DNA from: Bacteroides sp. Marseille-P3684
Lineage (GTDB): Bacteria; Bacteroidota; Bacteroidia; Bacteroidales; Bacteroidaceae
Direction of reading: 5' to 3'
DNA length: 64,000 nucleotides
NCBI RefSeq assembly: GCF_900291465.1
Contig: NZ_LT985808.1
Coordinates: forward strand, 601,363-665,362
The position numbers were made by a program, and so were the translations under genes. Position 1 is the first letter of the stretch; each line of letters starts with the position of its first letter. The notes under the pieces are model-generated. The model ran no database searches. It was not told where the DNA came from and saw only the letters and a list, made by a program, of their open reading frames with translations. Below are positions 6,574 to 15,888 of the stretch, piece after piece.

Positions 6574-7131
6574 ATGAAAACATTTCACATCTTCTGCAGC
6601 CTGTGCCTTCTGTTGTTTGGTACGTCCGCATGCCACCGGATGCCATCCGACAGTCCCCTCCTGACGAGGGCGCAGGGGTATGCCATGTCCGATTCCACCT
6701 ACAGCTTTGCACCCTGGCTGGCACAACTCATCGACTCTTTCGTCGCACAACATCCTAACCTGAACTATGACATCTTCATCAACAAGATTGACGAAGATAC
6801 CTTGCAACTGGCACTGCAAGGGACGGTCACAATGCGGATGGAAGAAGAACGCGCATGCTATGAACTGCATCCGCTGACTGTATACAAAAGCGGAAATATG
6901 TCTGTTAACGTCTACAGCGGAGCGGAAATGTTCCTCGTCCCCCGTGCAGACTCTCTACTGCCTGAAAAAGGCGACTACTACCCAACGGCACGCAGGGAAG
7001 CCTTCTGTCTCATCTATGTCTATGACGACAGTCTACACTTCTTCCGGGACTGGAGAGAGGCAGATATCTATCCCTTTACTGAACATCGTATGAACGTATG
7101 GCAACCTGACGATGATGAAACGACTGACTGA
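6574..7131 (+). CDS. Hypothetical lipoprotein, first of a paralogous pair
   Basis: 185 residues. The signal peptide ends in FGTSAC with Cys20 as the lipidation site. The mature part contains WLAQLIDSFVAQHPNLNYD, IFINKIDEDT and VNVYSGAEMFLVPRADSLLP. The same order of motifs occurs in the next gene, so the two are paralogues (about 25-30% alike by eye). I cannot assign a function. I chose ATG 6574 over the longer frame from 6436, because the upstream part reads through the half MITE-like element and promoter, and because the signal peptide begins here. It overlaps the next gene by 20 bases. Confidence 0.7.
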   Translation: MKTFHIFCSLCLLLFGTSACHRMPSDSPLLTRAQGYAMSDSTYSFAPWLAQLIDSFVAQHPNLNYDIFINKIDEDTLQLALQGTVTMRMEEERACYELHPLTVYKSGNMSVNVYSGAEMFLVPRADSLLPEKGDYYPTARREAFCLIYVYDDSLHFFRDWREADIYPFTEHRMNVWQPDDDETTD

Positions 7132-7687
7132 CCTTCTGAAAACATGCCTGCTCCTGCTGCTGGCGATAACCGTCTCGTGCAGACCTGTCCCCGAAAAGGA
7201 GCCTCAACCGATATACACGTTCCAGCAGTCCTTCCACCCGTCGATAGAGGCGGTTGTAGACTCATTCACGGCACGCTATCCTGCCACTTATACGGAACTG
7301 CACATCAACAAGGTCTGTGGCGCACGGGTATTCTTTGCTCTGCTCTACAGTGGTGAATCTCCCTTGTCAACCGTTCCTGCATGCATAAAGGCATCCACCT
7401 TCGACGGAACGGTCGTCAGTGTGTATTCGGGATTGGAGGACGTCTGTGTCCGGCATGACAGTCTGCCTCCCGTCCACGTCGATGAACAGCTCATACGGAA
7501 GGGACACTTCTGGCTGATCAAGCATGATTGGAGGAATGTGCTGCAAGTCCGTGAGGCGGATGCCCGTCTGCGTTCTCCCTTTGTACCTACACCAGGATTC
7601 ATTTCTGCAGACGAACTGAACACCTACATCATGATGGACAGCATCAAACGTTATGACGACCTACATCATAGGGGCATCATTTATTGA
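7112..7687 (+). CDS. Hypothetical lipoprotein, second of the pair
   Basis: 191 residues. The hydrophobic segment ends in LAITVSC (Cys23), a good lipobox. AVVDSFTARYPATYTELHINK and the later VVSVYSGLEDV...DSLPP mirror the first lipoprotein, so both come from one ancestor and probably act in the same place, on the inner leaflet of the outer membrane or at the surface. No known domain. The overlap with the upstream gene suggests translational coupling. Its 3' end was the part retained in three fossils (678-731, 3725-3775, 5332-5383), which makes this pair the relic of a once larger array. Confidence 0.7.
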   Translation: MMKRLTDLLKTCLLLLLAITVSCRPVPEKEPQPIYTFQQSFHPSIEAVVDSFTARYPATYTELHINKVCGARVFFALLYSGESPLSTVPACIKASTFDGTVVSVYSGLEDVCVRHDSLPPVHVDEQLIRKGHFWLIKHDWRNVLQVREADARLRSPFVPTPGFISADELNTYIMMDSIKRYDDLHHRGIIY

Positions 7688-7740
7688 GTATCAGCTTTCC
7701 ATCGTAAAGACCGTTCCTTTTGGCAACAGCAAACCGGGGC

Positions 7741-8376
7741 TTACCCCTTCCGTCGGGCACGCAGATACTCCACAATGCCGGGGATGAGGGAGATGATGAT
7801 GATGGCGACGATGACCAGCTTCAGGTTCTCCTGGATGAACGGCTGGTTGCCGAAGAGATAGCCCGCATAGAGGAACGAGGCGACCCAGAGAAGGCCTCCC
7901 GTGAGGTTGTAGAGCATGAAGTAGGTGTAGTGCATCCGTCCCATGCCTGCCACGAAAGGAGCAAAGGTGCGGACAATGGGGACGAAGCGGGCGAGGATGA
8001 TGGTCTTTCCACCATACTTCTTATAGAACTCATGTGTCTTGTCGAGATAGCTCTGCTTGAAGATTTTGGAGTCCGGGTTGCTGAAGAGCTTCTTGCCGAA
8101 GAAGTGCCCGATGGCGTAGTTGCACGAGTCGCCCAGCACGGCGGCGGCAAAGAGCACGAGTGCCAGCAGGTGCACGCTCAGCGGCATGTTAGGCTGGGCG
8201 GCAATGGCTCCGCCGACGAAGAGGAGGGAGTCTCCCGGGAGGAAAGGGGTGACCACGAGTCCGGTCTCGCAGAAGATGATGAGGAACAGGATGGCGTAGG
8301 TCCACTCATGGTAGTCGCGCACCATCTCGACCATGTGCTGGTCGATGTGGAGGAGGAAGTCGATGATAAATTCCAT
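7741..8376 (-). CDS. DedA family membrane protein
   Basis: 211 residues, usual length for DedA (SNARE-associated/VTT) proteins, which are implicated in recycling undecaprenyl phosphate and in membrane lipid balance. Diagnostic parts are the acidic re-entrant motif [19 protein letters not shown] near residues 33-51, an [14 protein letters not shown] motif, and the Arg-rich [16 protein letters not shown]. Several membrane helices follow, ending with a basic tail (RARRKG). I use the internal ATG at 8376 because the extra upstream codons are Pro/Ser-rich and overlap the promoter. The exact substrate cannot be read from the sequence. Confidence 0.88.
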   Translation of the reverse strand: MEFIIDFLLHIDQHMVEMVRDYHEWTYAILFLIIFCETGLVVTPFLPGDSLLFVGGAIAAQPNMPLSVHLLALVLFAAAVLGDSCNYAIGHFFGKKLFSNPDSKIFKQSYLDKTHEFYKKYGGKTIILARFVPIVRTFAPFVAGMGRMHYTYFMLYNLTGGLLWVASFLYAGYLFGNQPFIQENLKLVIVAIIIISLIPGIVEYLRARRKG

Positions 8377-8426
8377 AGGGTTGTGTGATGTGTTTGTGTG
8401 TACGGGCTCCGGGGAGCTTCCGGGGA

Positions 8427-8434
8427 CAAAGATA
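8427..8434 (-). promoter_or_regulatory. -7 box of the dedA promoter
   Basis: TATCTTTG on the minus strand, about 50 bases upstream of the chosen ATG. It excludes the longer start at 8502. Confidence 0.6.
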
Positions 8435-8500
8435 CGCATTTCAGCGGAATATCTGCAAGGGGGAGAGGGAGGAGAAGCCGCCGCCTCTGCCCGCACGCAC

Positions 8501-8535
8501 AAAAAAATAGACCCATCTTCACAGACAGGTCTATT
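8501..8535 (-). terminator. Terminator of the Sus-like operon
   Basis: On the minus strand AATAGACC pairs with GGTCTATT across a 14-base loop and runs into seven T residues. It lies about 90 bases after the susD stop. Confidence 0.85.
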
Positions 8536-8621
8536 CTATTATAAACTTTTGTTTTAACAAAGCACAAGATTCCTCTTGTGTTTATCGTGGTCGGGCCGAA
8601 GCCCGTTGACGGTCAAGAAGG

Positions 8622-10865
8622 TCATTCAGCCAGCGGGTCGAATGTTCCGTCGTCACCACCATGATTGTGGTCTCCCCAACCGATGGTCTGTTCCACAGCG
8701 GGGTTCTGGCTCATGGCACTCTGTGTCAAGCCCAGGAAGTAGTAGTTCGGTTGGTATTGGAAGTAAAGCTCGCTGTGGTTCGAGTCGTATGAGTCGCCCT
8801 TCTTCTTCTTATACGTCAGGTATTTCGTATAGAAAGCCTTCAGCGCCTCCTGCTGGTCGGCAACCGGTTGGCGCAAGTCCATCACGGCTGCGGCACGTTC
8901 GCCCGAGCTCACTGTTCCGTCTGTACCATAAGCAATGCCGCAGAGCGGGTCGGGGTTGTTGTCGCCCACGTAGCTGTCGCCGTTCGGATAGTCACGTCCG
9001 CCCAAGCCGTCGTTGTAGTCGTTGCTGACGCGGAACTCCATGTTCTCACGACGTTGGCCGTTCATGGCGCGATAGCCCAGCCAGGTGCAGGTGTTGCCGT
9101 TCCATCCGGTGAGCTTCCAGGTTGACGGAGCACCATCCACGGTACCCGTACCGCCGTCGAACAGCATCCAGCGACGCATGTCGTCGAAACGTTTGCCCTC
9201 GAAGGCAAGCTCGATCTGGCGCTCATAGAGCACAGCCGACATACAGGCAGCCTGGTCGCTGCTCAGCGTAGCGTCCAGTCCGCAGTCGCCCGTGTAGCCC
9301 ACACGGCGGCGGATTTCCTTCAGGATTTCCACGGCCTCGTCCATGTGTCCTGCACCGCAGGCAGCTTCAGCCAGGTTGAGCTTCACCTCGGTGTAGCGCA
9401 GTTCCATCCACGGAGCTGCCGAACGGCCGAAGTGGCGGTCGTCGCTCCACTCATAGAGCGGGCTGTTGTTGACGTCGTAGTCATCCGAACGCTTGCGCAC
9501 GTAGATGCCCTTGGCATTGCCCATCAGGCCGTCGGGACCGAAGTTTGTGCCCGACTCCACGTTGTCGCGGTCTTCAGCGGAAGCGTACCATACGTAGTTC
9601 CACAGCACGTAGTCCGGACCGTTGTAGGGGTACATGTTGTCGTCGTTACGCGGGTCGTTGGCGAAGGCCCAGCGTACGCCCGGGAAGGCGAAGGTGCGGT
9701 AGAAGCGCGGGTCGCGGTTCATGAACGGTGCGTTCTGTTCGTAGGCATAGACCGACGGACTGAGCTTGCTGTAGGTGCTGCTGCTCGGACGCTTGCCGTC
9801 CGCCATGGGGAACATGCTGATAATCATTTCCGACGGGGTCTTGCCGCCTCCACCTTGTGCGTTTGACGGACGGATGCCGCTCTCCCAGGCATTGTTGCGT
9901 GCATGGTCGGGCACGCCGCCGGGGGTGATGGTGTTGTAGAGCGTCACGAGGACGGCTTCCTTGCTCCGCTTGTTGCCTGCCGGGCTGAAGATGCGTGCCC
10001 AGTTGGCTGCATTGGTCTCGTAGGTTGTCTCCTCATAGCCGTAGCCGCAGCCTTCGATGACGGGCAGTGCCTCCTTCATGAAGGTGTAGGCGTCCTGCCA
10101 GCGTTGCTGGTCGTTGGCACGGTTGAAGAGCGGGCTTGCCCAGAGCAGGAGCAGACGTCCCTTCAGCGCGAGTGCCGTACCGGTGGTCACACGTCCGTAG
10201 TTGGAGTCTTCCCATCCGCCGTTGGCTGTGGCGGGCGTCAGCAGTTCGGCTGCCAGGTCGAGGTCGGAGACGATGAAGTCGATGGTTGCCTTTGTCGACG
10301 AACGCGGCGTCTGTGAGTCAGCCACGGGGTCCTGCACCTCGGTGATGATGGGCACACCGCCGTACCACTTCACGAGGTTGTAGTAGCACCATGCACGCCA
10401 GAAGTAGACTTGCCCGAGGAGCTGGTCCTTGTCCTCCTGGGGGATGTTGCCGTTCGTCAGTCCGCGGATGACGTCGTTACAGTTGCGGATGCGTCCCCAA
10501 ACGGACTCGCGGATGTTGTTCGACTGGTTCTGGAAGTAGTCGGGCACGGTGTTCGCACCGCTGAGGTAGGTCAGCTCGTTTTGCGGGTCGTTGAACTTGT
10601 CGAAGCCGCTGTACTCCTCCGTACACTTCGAGAGCAGGTCGGCAGAGCCGCTGGAGGGATACTTCCAGTTGGGACCGTCCAGTGTCGGCTGGCAGAACCA
10701 GTAGATGTCGCTCACACGTCCGGTGGCTCCGCTGACGTAGTTGTAGACGTCCTCGCTCACCTGGTCGTAGTTCTTCTTGTCCTGAAGGAACTGGTCGCTG
10801 CACGCTGTGAGGGCGGCAGAGGCGGTCAGGGCAAGGGCAAATAGTTTTATCGTTGTTCTTTTCAT
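8622..10865 (-). CDS. SusD/RagB-family glycan-binding lipoprotein
   Basis: 747 residues. The signal peptide ends in AALTAC (Cys22). It has the SusD arrangement: N-terminal TPR-like half with NIRESVWGRIRNCNDVIRGL and VYFWRAWCYYNLVKWYGGV, later YERQIELAFEGKRFDDMRRW, and the usual C-terminal NPAVEQTIGW. SusD proteins sit on the cell surface and hand oligosaccharides to the paired SusC channel. It is longer than the usual 500-650 residues, with inserted loops. It is 21 bases downstream of susC, the standard operon order. The glycan cannot be inferred from the protein alone. Confidence 0.95.
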   Translation of the reverse strand: MKRTTIKLFALALTASAALTACSDQFLQDKKNYDQVSEDVYNYVSGATGRVSDIYWFCQPTLDGPNWKYPSSGSADLLSKCTEEYSGFDKFNDPQNELTYLSGANTVPDYFQNQSNNIRESVWGRIRNCNDVIRGLTNGNIPQEDKDQLLGQVYFWRAWCYYNLVKWYGGVPIITEVQDPVADSQTPRSSTKATIDFIVSDLDLAAELLTPATANGGWEDSNYGRVTTGTALALKGRLLLLWASPLFNRANDQQRWQDAYTFMKEALPVIEGCGYGYEETTYETNAANWARIFSPAGNKRSKEAVLVTLYNTITPGGVPDHARNNAWESGIRPSNAQGGGGKTPSEMIISMFPMADGKRPSSSTYSKLSPSVYAYEQNAPFMNRDPRFYRTFAFPGVRWAFANDPRNDDNMYPYNGPDYVLWNYVWYASAEDRDNVESGTNFGPDGLMGNAKGIYVRKRSDDYDVNNSPLYEWSDDRHFGRSAAPWMELRYTEVKLNLAEAACGAGHMDEAVEILKEIRRRVGYTGDCGLDATLSSDQAACMSAVLYERQIELAFEGKRFDDMRRWMLFDGGTGTVDGAPSTWKLTGWNGNTCTWLGYRAMNGQRRENMEFRVSNDYNDGLGGRDYPNGDSYVGDNNPDPLCGIAYGTDGTVSSGERAAAVMDLRQPVADQQEALKAFYTKYLTYKKKKGDSYDSNHSELYFQYQPNYYFLGLTQSAMSQNPAVEQTIGWGDHNHGGDDGTFDPLAE

Positions 10866-10886
10866 TGTCGTTCGGTTAATGTGTTT

Positions 10887-13800
10887 TTAGAATGAGATGT
10901 TGATACCCACGGTGAACTTGCGCAGCGAGGGATAGCTGTCGAAGCTGCTCATCGGGTCCATGAAGTTGTCAGGATAGGGGTTGTAGAGGCTCAACAGATT
11001 CTGTCCCGTCACGTTGAAGCGGCAGCTCTGGATGCCGAGCATCTTGGTGACGCTCGACGGCAGTGCGTAGGCGAGTGTCAGGCGGTTGAGGCTGATGCGT
11101 GTGCTGCTGATGCGCCAGAAGGTCGAAGCCACGCTGTTCACGCTGGAGTAGGCGAGGTTCGGATACTTGGCATCGCGGTTCTCTGCCACGACGAGGTTGC
11201 CCGAAGCGTCGTAGACATCCTGATAGGAGTACATGTTGTCCACGTTCCAGAACGACGGCATGTTGGAGTATTCCAGGTCGCCTTCAGCCTTGAGGGCGGA
11301 AGTGGGGACGATGCTGTAGCCGCCCCAGCTGGCACCGAGCTGTGCGCTGATGGAGAAGCCTTTCCAGTCGGCGCTCAGGTTGGCGGTCACGCCGTAGGGG
11401 TTGCCGCGGTGGGAGAGTTCCACTTGGTCGTTGTCCTTGTCGACGATGCCGTCAGGACCGGCGTAGGTGCCGTCCTCCTGCAAAGGTCCGCGGACGTCCT
11501 TGTAGATGAGCATACCCGGACGGACTTCGTCCTTGGACATACCCATGTAGGAGGTGATGTTGTACTTGGCGAAGTATTCGTCAATCTCCTGGAAGCTGCG
11601 GAACATGCCCAGACACTGCATACCCCACGTACCCTGGTCGGTGCGGTCGCCTTCCTGAATGCTGCGGAAGAGGTAGTCGGTCGCCCAGTCCATGAGGAGC
11701 ACCTTGTTGTCGGTGTAGCCCGTGTTCAAGCCGATTTTGTATTTGAAATCCTTGCCGATGTTGTCGCGCCAGGTGATGCCCACCTCGACACCGTAGCTGT
11801 CCAGCTTACCGTAGTTCACCTTCGCCGAATGCGTACCGACGGTACCGGGGACGGAAGCCGAGTACTTCGTCAGCATCTCGCGGTTCCACTCATAGTAGCC
11901 GTCGATGTTGAAGGCGAGGCGGTTGTCGAGCACGTTGAAGTCGAGGCCGACGTTCGCCTTGTAGGTCTTGTCCCAGTGGGCGTCGCGGTTCACGGCGGAG
12001 TTGTTCTTGTTCAGTGAGATGTGTGTACCGGCGTTGTTGCCTGTGCCCGTGCCGATGACCGGACCCTTGTCGAGGTCCATGCCGTAGGTCTGCATCCACT
12101 GCCACGGCGTGGTGTTGTCACGACCGGTCAGACCGAACGAGGCGCGGAGCTTCAGGTAGTCGATGAACTTCACGTGGTCCTTGAACCAGCCTTCCTCTGA
12201 CATCACCCAACCGGCGGATACCGACGGGAAGGTACCCCAGTAGTTCTCGGGGGCAAACTTGGTCGAGGCGTCCGAGCGGAGCAGGAACTCCAACAGGTAG
12301 CGGTCGTTGTAGGCGTAGTTGATGCGCCCGATGTAGGACAACGTTCCTGATTCGGCGCGCGTCCAGTTGGTGGTCATATCGCTGTCCATACCCACGGAGT
12401 TCGACTGTCCCGTGGTGAATTCATACGGGTCGGTCACCTGTCCGGTCATCCACTCGCTCTCGGTCTCCGACTTTTCGATGGAGAAGAGGGCGCTCACGTG
12501 GTGGTCGCCGAAGTCGCGCGAGTAGGAGAGGGTAAGGTTCATCTGGTAGTTGTCGGTGCGGTCCATCGTACGGGAGAGCATGTCGCCGTTGTCTACCGAG
12601 TTTCCGCCGTTGGCGAGGATGAAGTTGTTCTCGTCCATCAGCGCTTCGTATTCAGCCTCCTGGCCTACGATGGGAGTGTACAGGTGCTGTCCGCTACCGG
12701 AGCGGCGTGACATCTGATAGAGGTTGTACTCCGTACCGTACTGGTTGTTCTTGTTGGTGCTGATGCTCTTGGCGTAGGAGAAGCGCACGTTCAGTCCCTT
12801 GAGGAAGTCGATGTGGCTGAAGTCGTACTCGAGGCTGCTGTTGATGGTCAGGTTCTGGCTCATGGAGCTGCTGTAGTCGCCGTTGTTCTGGAGCACGTCG
12901 AAGTGGTAGACCTGGTCGTCGCCCTTCTTCTCGTTGCTGATGCCGTAGGCGGCGATGGGCAGTCCGTTGACATATTCAGGGATGTAACGCGGACGGTAGA
13001 GCAGGCGGCGGTAGTCATTCTCCGAGTCTGTTCCGCCGACTTTCACGAGCGGGTTGGTCTTCTTGCCATAGTCGCCGGACACCTGCAAGCTTGCCTTGAA
13101 GCCCTTGGCTATCTGCAGGTCGACACCGGCGCGGAAGTTCCAGCGGTCGTAGTCGAGCTTCCCGAGGTTACCTTCCTGGTCGAAGTAGGAGATGCCTGCG
13201 TAGTAGTTGGCCTTCTCCGACGCACCACTCAGGTTCACACTGTGCTTCTGCGTGATGCCGGTCTCCCAGTACTTGTCGAGCAGGTTGTAGTTGAGTCCGC
13301 GCATGGCGGCAAGCTCGTCGGCCTGGAAGAGGTCGAGTTGGGGGTTGAGGTCGGTCTTGAGGGGGTCGGCAGCCTTCACGGCGTTCCACAGACGGCCGTA
13401 CTCATAGGAGTTCAGCATCTTGGCATGGCCGACGGCGTCGGTGATACCGAACGAGCCGCTGTAGGAAATCTGCGGGGCGCCCATCTTGCCACGCTTCGTG
13501 GTGACGAGGACGACACCGTTGGCAGCACGTGCACCATAGACGGCTGCGGCGGCGTCCTTGAGGACGGAGATACTTTCAATCATGCTCGGGTCGAGGTTGT
13601 TGAACGTCTCCGAGCCGAGGTTCTGCATGGTGTTACCCACCTTCACGTCGTTCGGGTAGATGAAGCCGTCGATGACGAACAACGGTTCCTGTGCGGTCGA
13701 ACCGAGGGCACTCACGTCGCCCGAGCCACGGATGGACAGACGGGCGGGAGCTCCCGGACGTGCGTCGCCGCCGCTCACGCTCAAACCGTTGACAAGTCCG

Positions 13801-14237
13801 CTCAGCGAGCTGGCGAGGTCGCCGCCCACGAGGTCCTGGATTTCATCCATCGGGACGGTGGAGATGGCACCCGTCAGGTGGGCCTTCTTCTGCACGCCGT
13901 AACCCACGACAACCACTTCGTCGAGTTGCTGGGTGTCCTCCTTCATCACGATTTTCACCTGTGAGAAGTCGGTGACGCGCAGGGTGGAGTAACCGATGTA
14001 GGAGATTTCCACGGCTCCGCCCTGGGGAACTTTGATGGTGAACTTACCGTCGAGGTCGGTGATGGTGCCGCCCTGGGTCTGTCCGGCGATGCGTACGGCA
14101 GCACCGATGATGGGGATGTCGGTCTCGTCGACGACCGTACCCGTGAATGTGATTTGTGCTTGGGCAAATGCCGACGTAAATGTGCCGACGGTCATCAATG
14201 CACCAAGACCTACCTTTAATATCTTGTTGTATTCCAT
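10887..14237 (-). CDS. SusC/RagA-family TonB-dependent outer-membrane transporter
   Basis: 1116 residues. Signal peptide (to about residue 26), then a carboxypeptidase-regulatory-like beta domain (ITFTGTVVDETDIPIIGAAV onward), the DEVVVVGYG stretch before the plug, a plug domain with VLKDAAAAVYGARAANGVV, and a 22-strand barrel ending in FTVGINISF. It has no STN signalling domain at the N-terminus, so it is not expected to signal to a sigma/anti-sigma pair itself. It forms the energised channel with the SusD protein encoded 21 bases downstream. Confidence 0.96.
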   Translation of the reverse strand: MEYNKILKVGLGALMTVGTFTSAFAQAQITFTGTVVDETDIPIIGAAVRIAGQTQGGTITDLDGKFTIKVPQGGAVEISYIGYSTLRVTDFSQVKIVMKEDTQQLDEVVVVGYGVQKKAHLTGAISTVPMDEIQDLVGGDLASSLSGLVNGLSVSGGDARPGAPARLSIRGSGDVSALGSTAQEPLFVIDGFIYPNDVKVGNTMQNLGSETFNNLDPSMIESISVLKDAAAAVYGARAANGVVLVTTKRGKMGAPQISYSGSFGITDAVGHAKMLNSYEYGRLWNAVKAADPLKTDLNPQLDLFQADELAAMRGLNYNLLDKYWETGITQKHSVNLSGASEKANYYAGISYFDQEGNLGKLDYDRWNFRAGVDLQIAKGFKASLQVSGDYGKKTNPLVKVGGTDSENDYRRLLYRPRYIPEYVNGLPIAAYGISNEKKGDDQVYHFDVLQNNGDYSSSMSQNLTINSSLEYDFSHIDFLKGLNVRFSYAKSISTNKNNQYGTEYNLYQMSRRSGSGQHLYTPIVGQEAEYEALMDENNFILANGGNSVDNGDMLSRTMDRTDNYQMNLTLSYSRDFGDHHVSALFSIEKSETESEWMTGQVTDPYEFTTGQSNSVGMDSDMTTNWTRAESGTLSYIGRINYAYNDRYLLEFLLRSDASTKFAPENYWGTFPSVSAGWVMSEEGWFKDHVKFIDYLKLRASFGLTGRDNTTPWQWMQTYGMDLDKGPVIGTGTGNNAGTHISLNKNNSAVNRDAHWDKTYKANVGLDFNVLDNRLAFNIDGYYEWNREMLTKYSASVPGTVGTHSAKVNYGKLDSYGVEVGITWRDNIGKDFKYKIGLNTGYTDNKVLLMDWATDYLFRSIQEGDRTDQGTWGMQCLGMFRSFQEIDEYFAKYNITSYMGMSKDEVRPGMLIYKDVRGPLQEDGTYAGPDGIVDKDNDQVELSHRGNPYGVTANLSADWKGFSISAQLGASWGGYSIVPTSALKAEGDLEYSNMPSFWNVDNMYSYQDVYDASGNLVVAENRDAKYPNLAYSSVNSVASTFWRISSTRISLNRLTLAYALPSSVTKMLGIQSCRFNVTGQNLLSLYNPYPDNFMDPMSSFDSYPSLRKFTVGINISF

Positions 14238-14341
14238 TGATTCAATGCTTAGTTTGTTTTGACTGGGTGGGTTGGCAAGCCTGTGGAGGCGGGGAGTCCG
14301 TTGGCGTCCGCTTCCCCCCGTCCGCCTGTCAACCTGTTTGA
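14238..14341 (-). other. GC-rich spacer before susC with a possible hairpin
   Basis: 104 bases. On the plus strand GGCGGGGAG and CTTCCCCCCGTCCGCC can pair imperfectly. A partial terminator or mRNA-processing site between the first gene and susC is possible. No TAnnTTTG promoter box is visible. Confidence 0.35.
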
Positions 14342-15856
14342 TTACTTATACCAGCGCGGGTCGCCTGCCTGGTTCTGAGTGGCGACAGGAGCCGTCGGTG
14401 TGAAGTTCACGCCGCCCTTTTCCTGGTCGTCGAGGTTGATGGCCTGGAGGAACGTTCCGGCAAAGGCAGGGTCTTCGAGGGTTGCATACGGGTTGCCGTC
14501 GCTGTCCTTACGGCCGCCGGTGTCGTTGCCGTTCGGTGTTCCGCCGTCCACGCCCCAGATGGTGTTGCCCGGTGTGTGGCGTTCACAGTTGTTCTGCAGG
14601 TACTGGTAGATGCGGAAGACGTCGTAGAAGATGTTGTACTGCGTGTTCAGCACGACGGTGTTCGTGTTCGGCATGTTGTTTCCGAAGTCCTTGTTGGAGA
14701 ATGTCTTGCAGAAGGTGTTGTAGCGGATGTTGTGCGTCGACGAGTTGTCGTTGTTGCCGAAAATCTTCTTCGGTTGGGCGTTGCTGGAGTTGGAGTAGCG
14801 GATGAAGTAGGCAGAACTGTTCTTCACAAGGTTCCAGATTGTGTTGTTCTCGATGGTCATGTCCTTCACCAGTCCGTTGCCGCCGCCGTAGAGGTTGATG
14901 AACGAGTTGGACCCCTCGTTGTTCAGCTGAATCAGGCAGTCGGTGATGCGGAAGTCGCGGAGGCTCCACGGCTGCTTGTTGCCATAGATGAGGCTGTTCG
15001 GCAGGTTCTTGATGTTGCACTCCTGGAAGATGACCGGCTTGTTGATGACATAGCCGTTCTGGTTGGCTCCGTTCGCCTTGTAACCCAGGCTCTCGGTTGA
15101 GATGGAAGCGTCAGGCGTGTCGCTCAGCATGAGGAGACCCGTCTGGGTGGCACTCGTACAGTCGAAGTCGATGAACTTCACCTTCAGTCCTGCCTGTGTC
15201 ACGAGCGCTCCTTCCGGTCCGACGATGACGCGCGGGTGTGTGCCGCCCTTCTCGGTGCTGCGCAGGGTGATCTGGTTCAGGCGGAAGTCAACTTTGCCGT
15301 TGAGCGTGTAGGTCTCGCCTGCTTCAAGCGCGAAGCCCTGTTCCTTCTCGCTGTCCTTCAGGTTGGCGTTGATGTATTCGGCAATGTCCGTGCCCACGGG
15401 GATGGTCGTTGCCGGCACGAGGGCGGAGTACTTGTAGACCGTAGCCGATGCAGCTCCGGCGTTGTTGAGCTTGTCGTTGCCCAATGTCTGCAGGCTGATG
15501 TTGTAGACGGCGTCTTCTATCTTGGCGAAGGCCACGGAGCAGCCGTCCACGATGCTGTCCTGAATAACGGTGAGGGGATTTTCCGAAGTCACAGACTCGT
15601 CCTCCGGGTTCTCAATACATTCGATGTTGCAGAGATAGCCGCCGGCTCCGTAGATAACCGGCCAGGAAACCTTGACACTTTCCGTTCCGTCGGGGTTGGT
15701 GAGGATGCTGAATGATGCCTCGTCGATGGTCGGCGATTCCAGCTGCGTGTTCGTCACGCCGCCACTGAAGCTCTCGTCATCGACTCCTCGTGCACACGAG
15801 GCGGCGAGAAGAACCACTGACAGGAACGCAATGCCTCCAATACGTTTGGTTTTCAT
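14342..15856 (-). CDS. Surface lipoprotein with FN3-like and parallel beta-helix domains (DUF4957/DUF5123 type)
   Basis: 504 residues. The signal peptide ends in LLAASC (Cys22). Residues of about 40-145 look like a fibronectin-III domain (VKVSWPVIYGAGGYLCNIEC). The rest, with many Asn-rich turns (NIRYNTFCKTF, VVLNTQYNIFYDVF), fits the right-handed beta-helix typical of DUF4957/DUF5123 proteins found in Bacteroidota pectin-related loci. The family name is from memory of sequence style and not certain. It is first in the operon, before susC and susD, where such proteins usually follow susD. Start set at ATG 15856, just before the signal peptide. Confidence 0.7.
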   Translation of the reverse strand: MKTKRIGGIAFLSVVLLAASCARGVDDESFSGGVTNTQLESPTIDEASFSILTNPDGTESVKVSWPVIYGAGGYLCNIECIENPEDESVTSENPLTVIQDSIVDGCSVAFAKIEDAVYNISLQTLGNDKLNNAGAASATVYKYSALVPATTIPVGTDIAEYINANLKDSEKEQGFALEAGETYTLNGKVDFRLNQITLRSTEKGGTHPRVIVGPEGALVTQAGLKVKFIDFDCTSATQTGLLMLSDTPDASISTESLGYKANGANQNGYVINKPVIFQECNIKNLPNSLIYGNKQPWSLRDFRITDCLIQLNNEGSNSFINLYGGGNGLVKDMTIENNTIWNLVKNSSAYFIRYSNSSNAQPKKIFGNNDNSSTHNIRYNTFCKTFSNKDFGNNMPNTNTVVLNTQYNIFYDVFRIYQYLQNNCERHTPGNTIWGVDGGTPNGNDTGGRKDSDGNPYATLEDPAFAGTFLQAINLDDQEKGGVNFTPTAPVATQNQAGDPRWYK

Positions 15857-15880
15857 CTTACTAGGGATTTTAAAGTTAAA

Positions 15881-15888
15881 CAAAAGTA
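15881..15888 (-). promoter_or_regulatory. Candidate -7 box of the Sus-like operon
   Basis: TACTTTTG on the minus strand, 25 bases upstream of the first ATG. The -33 element is weak, as expected for a regulated operon. Confidence 0.45.

Noticed and set aside
12813-13964. 383-codon frame opposite susC
   Set aside because: Low-complexity product rich in Val, Glu, His and Leu. It is the antisense shadow of a GC-rich gene with clear SusC domains.
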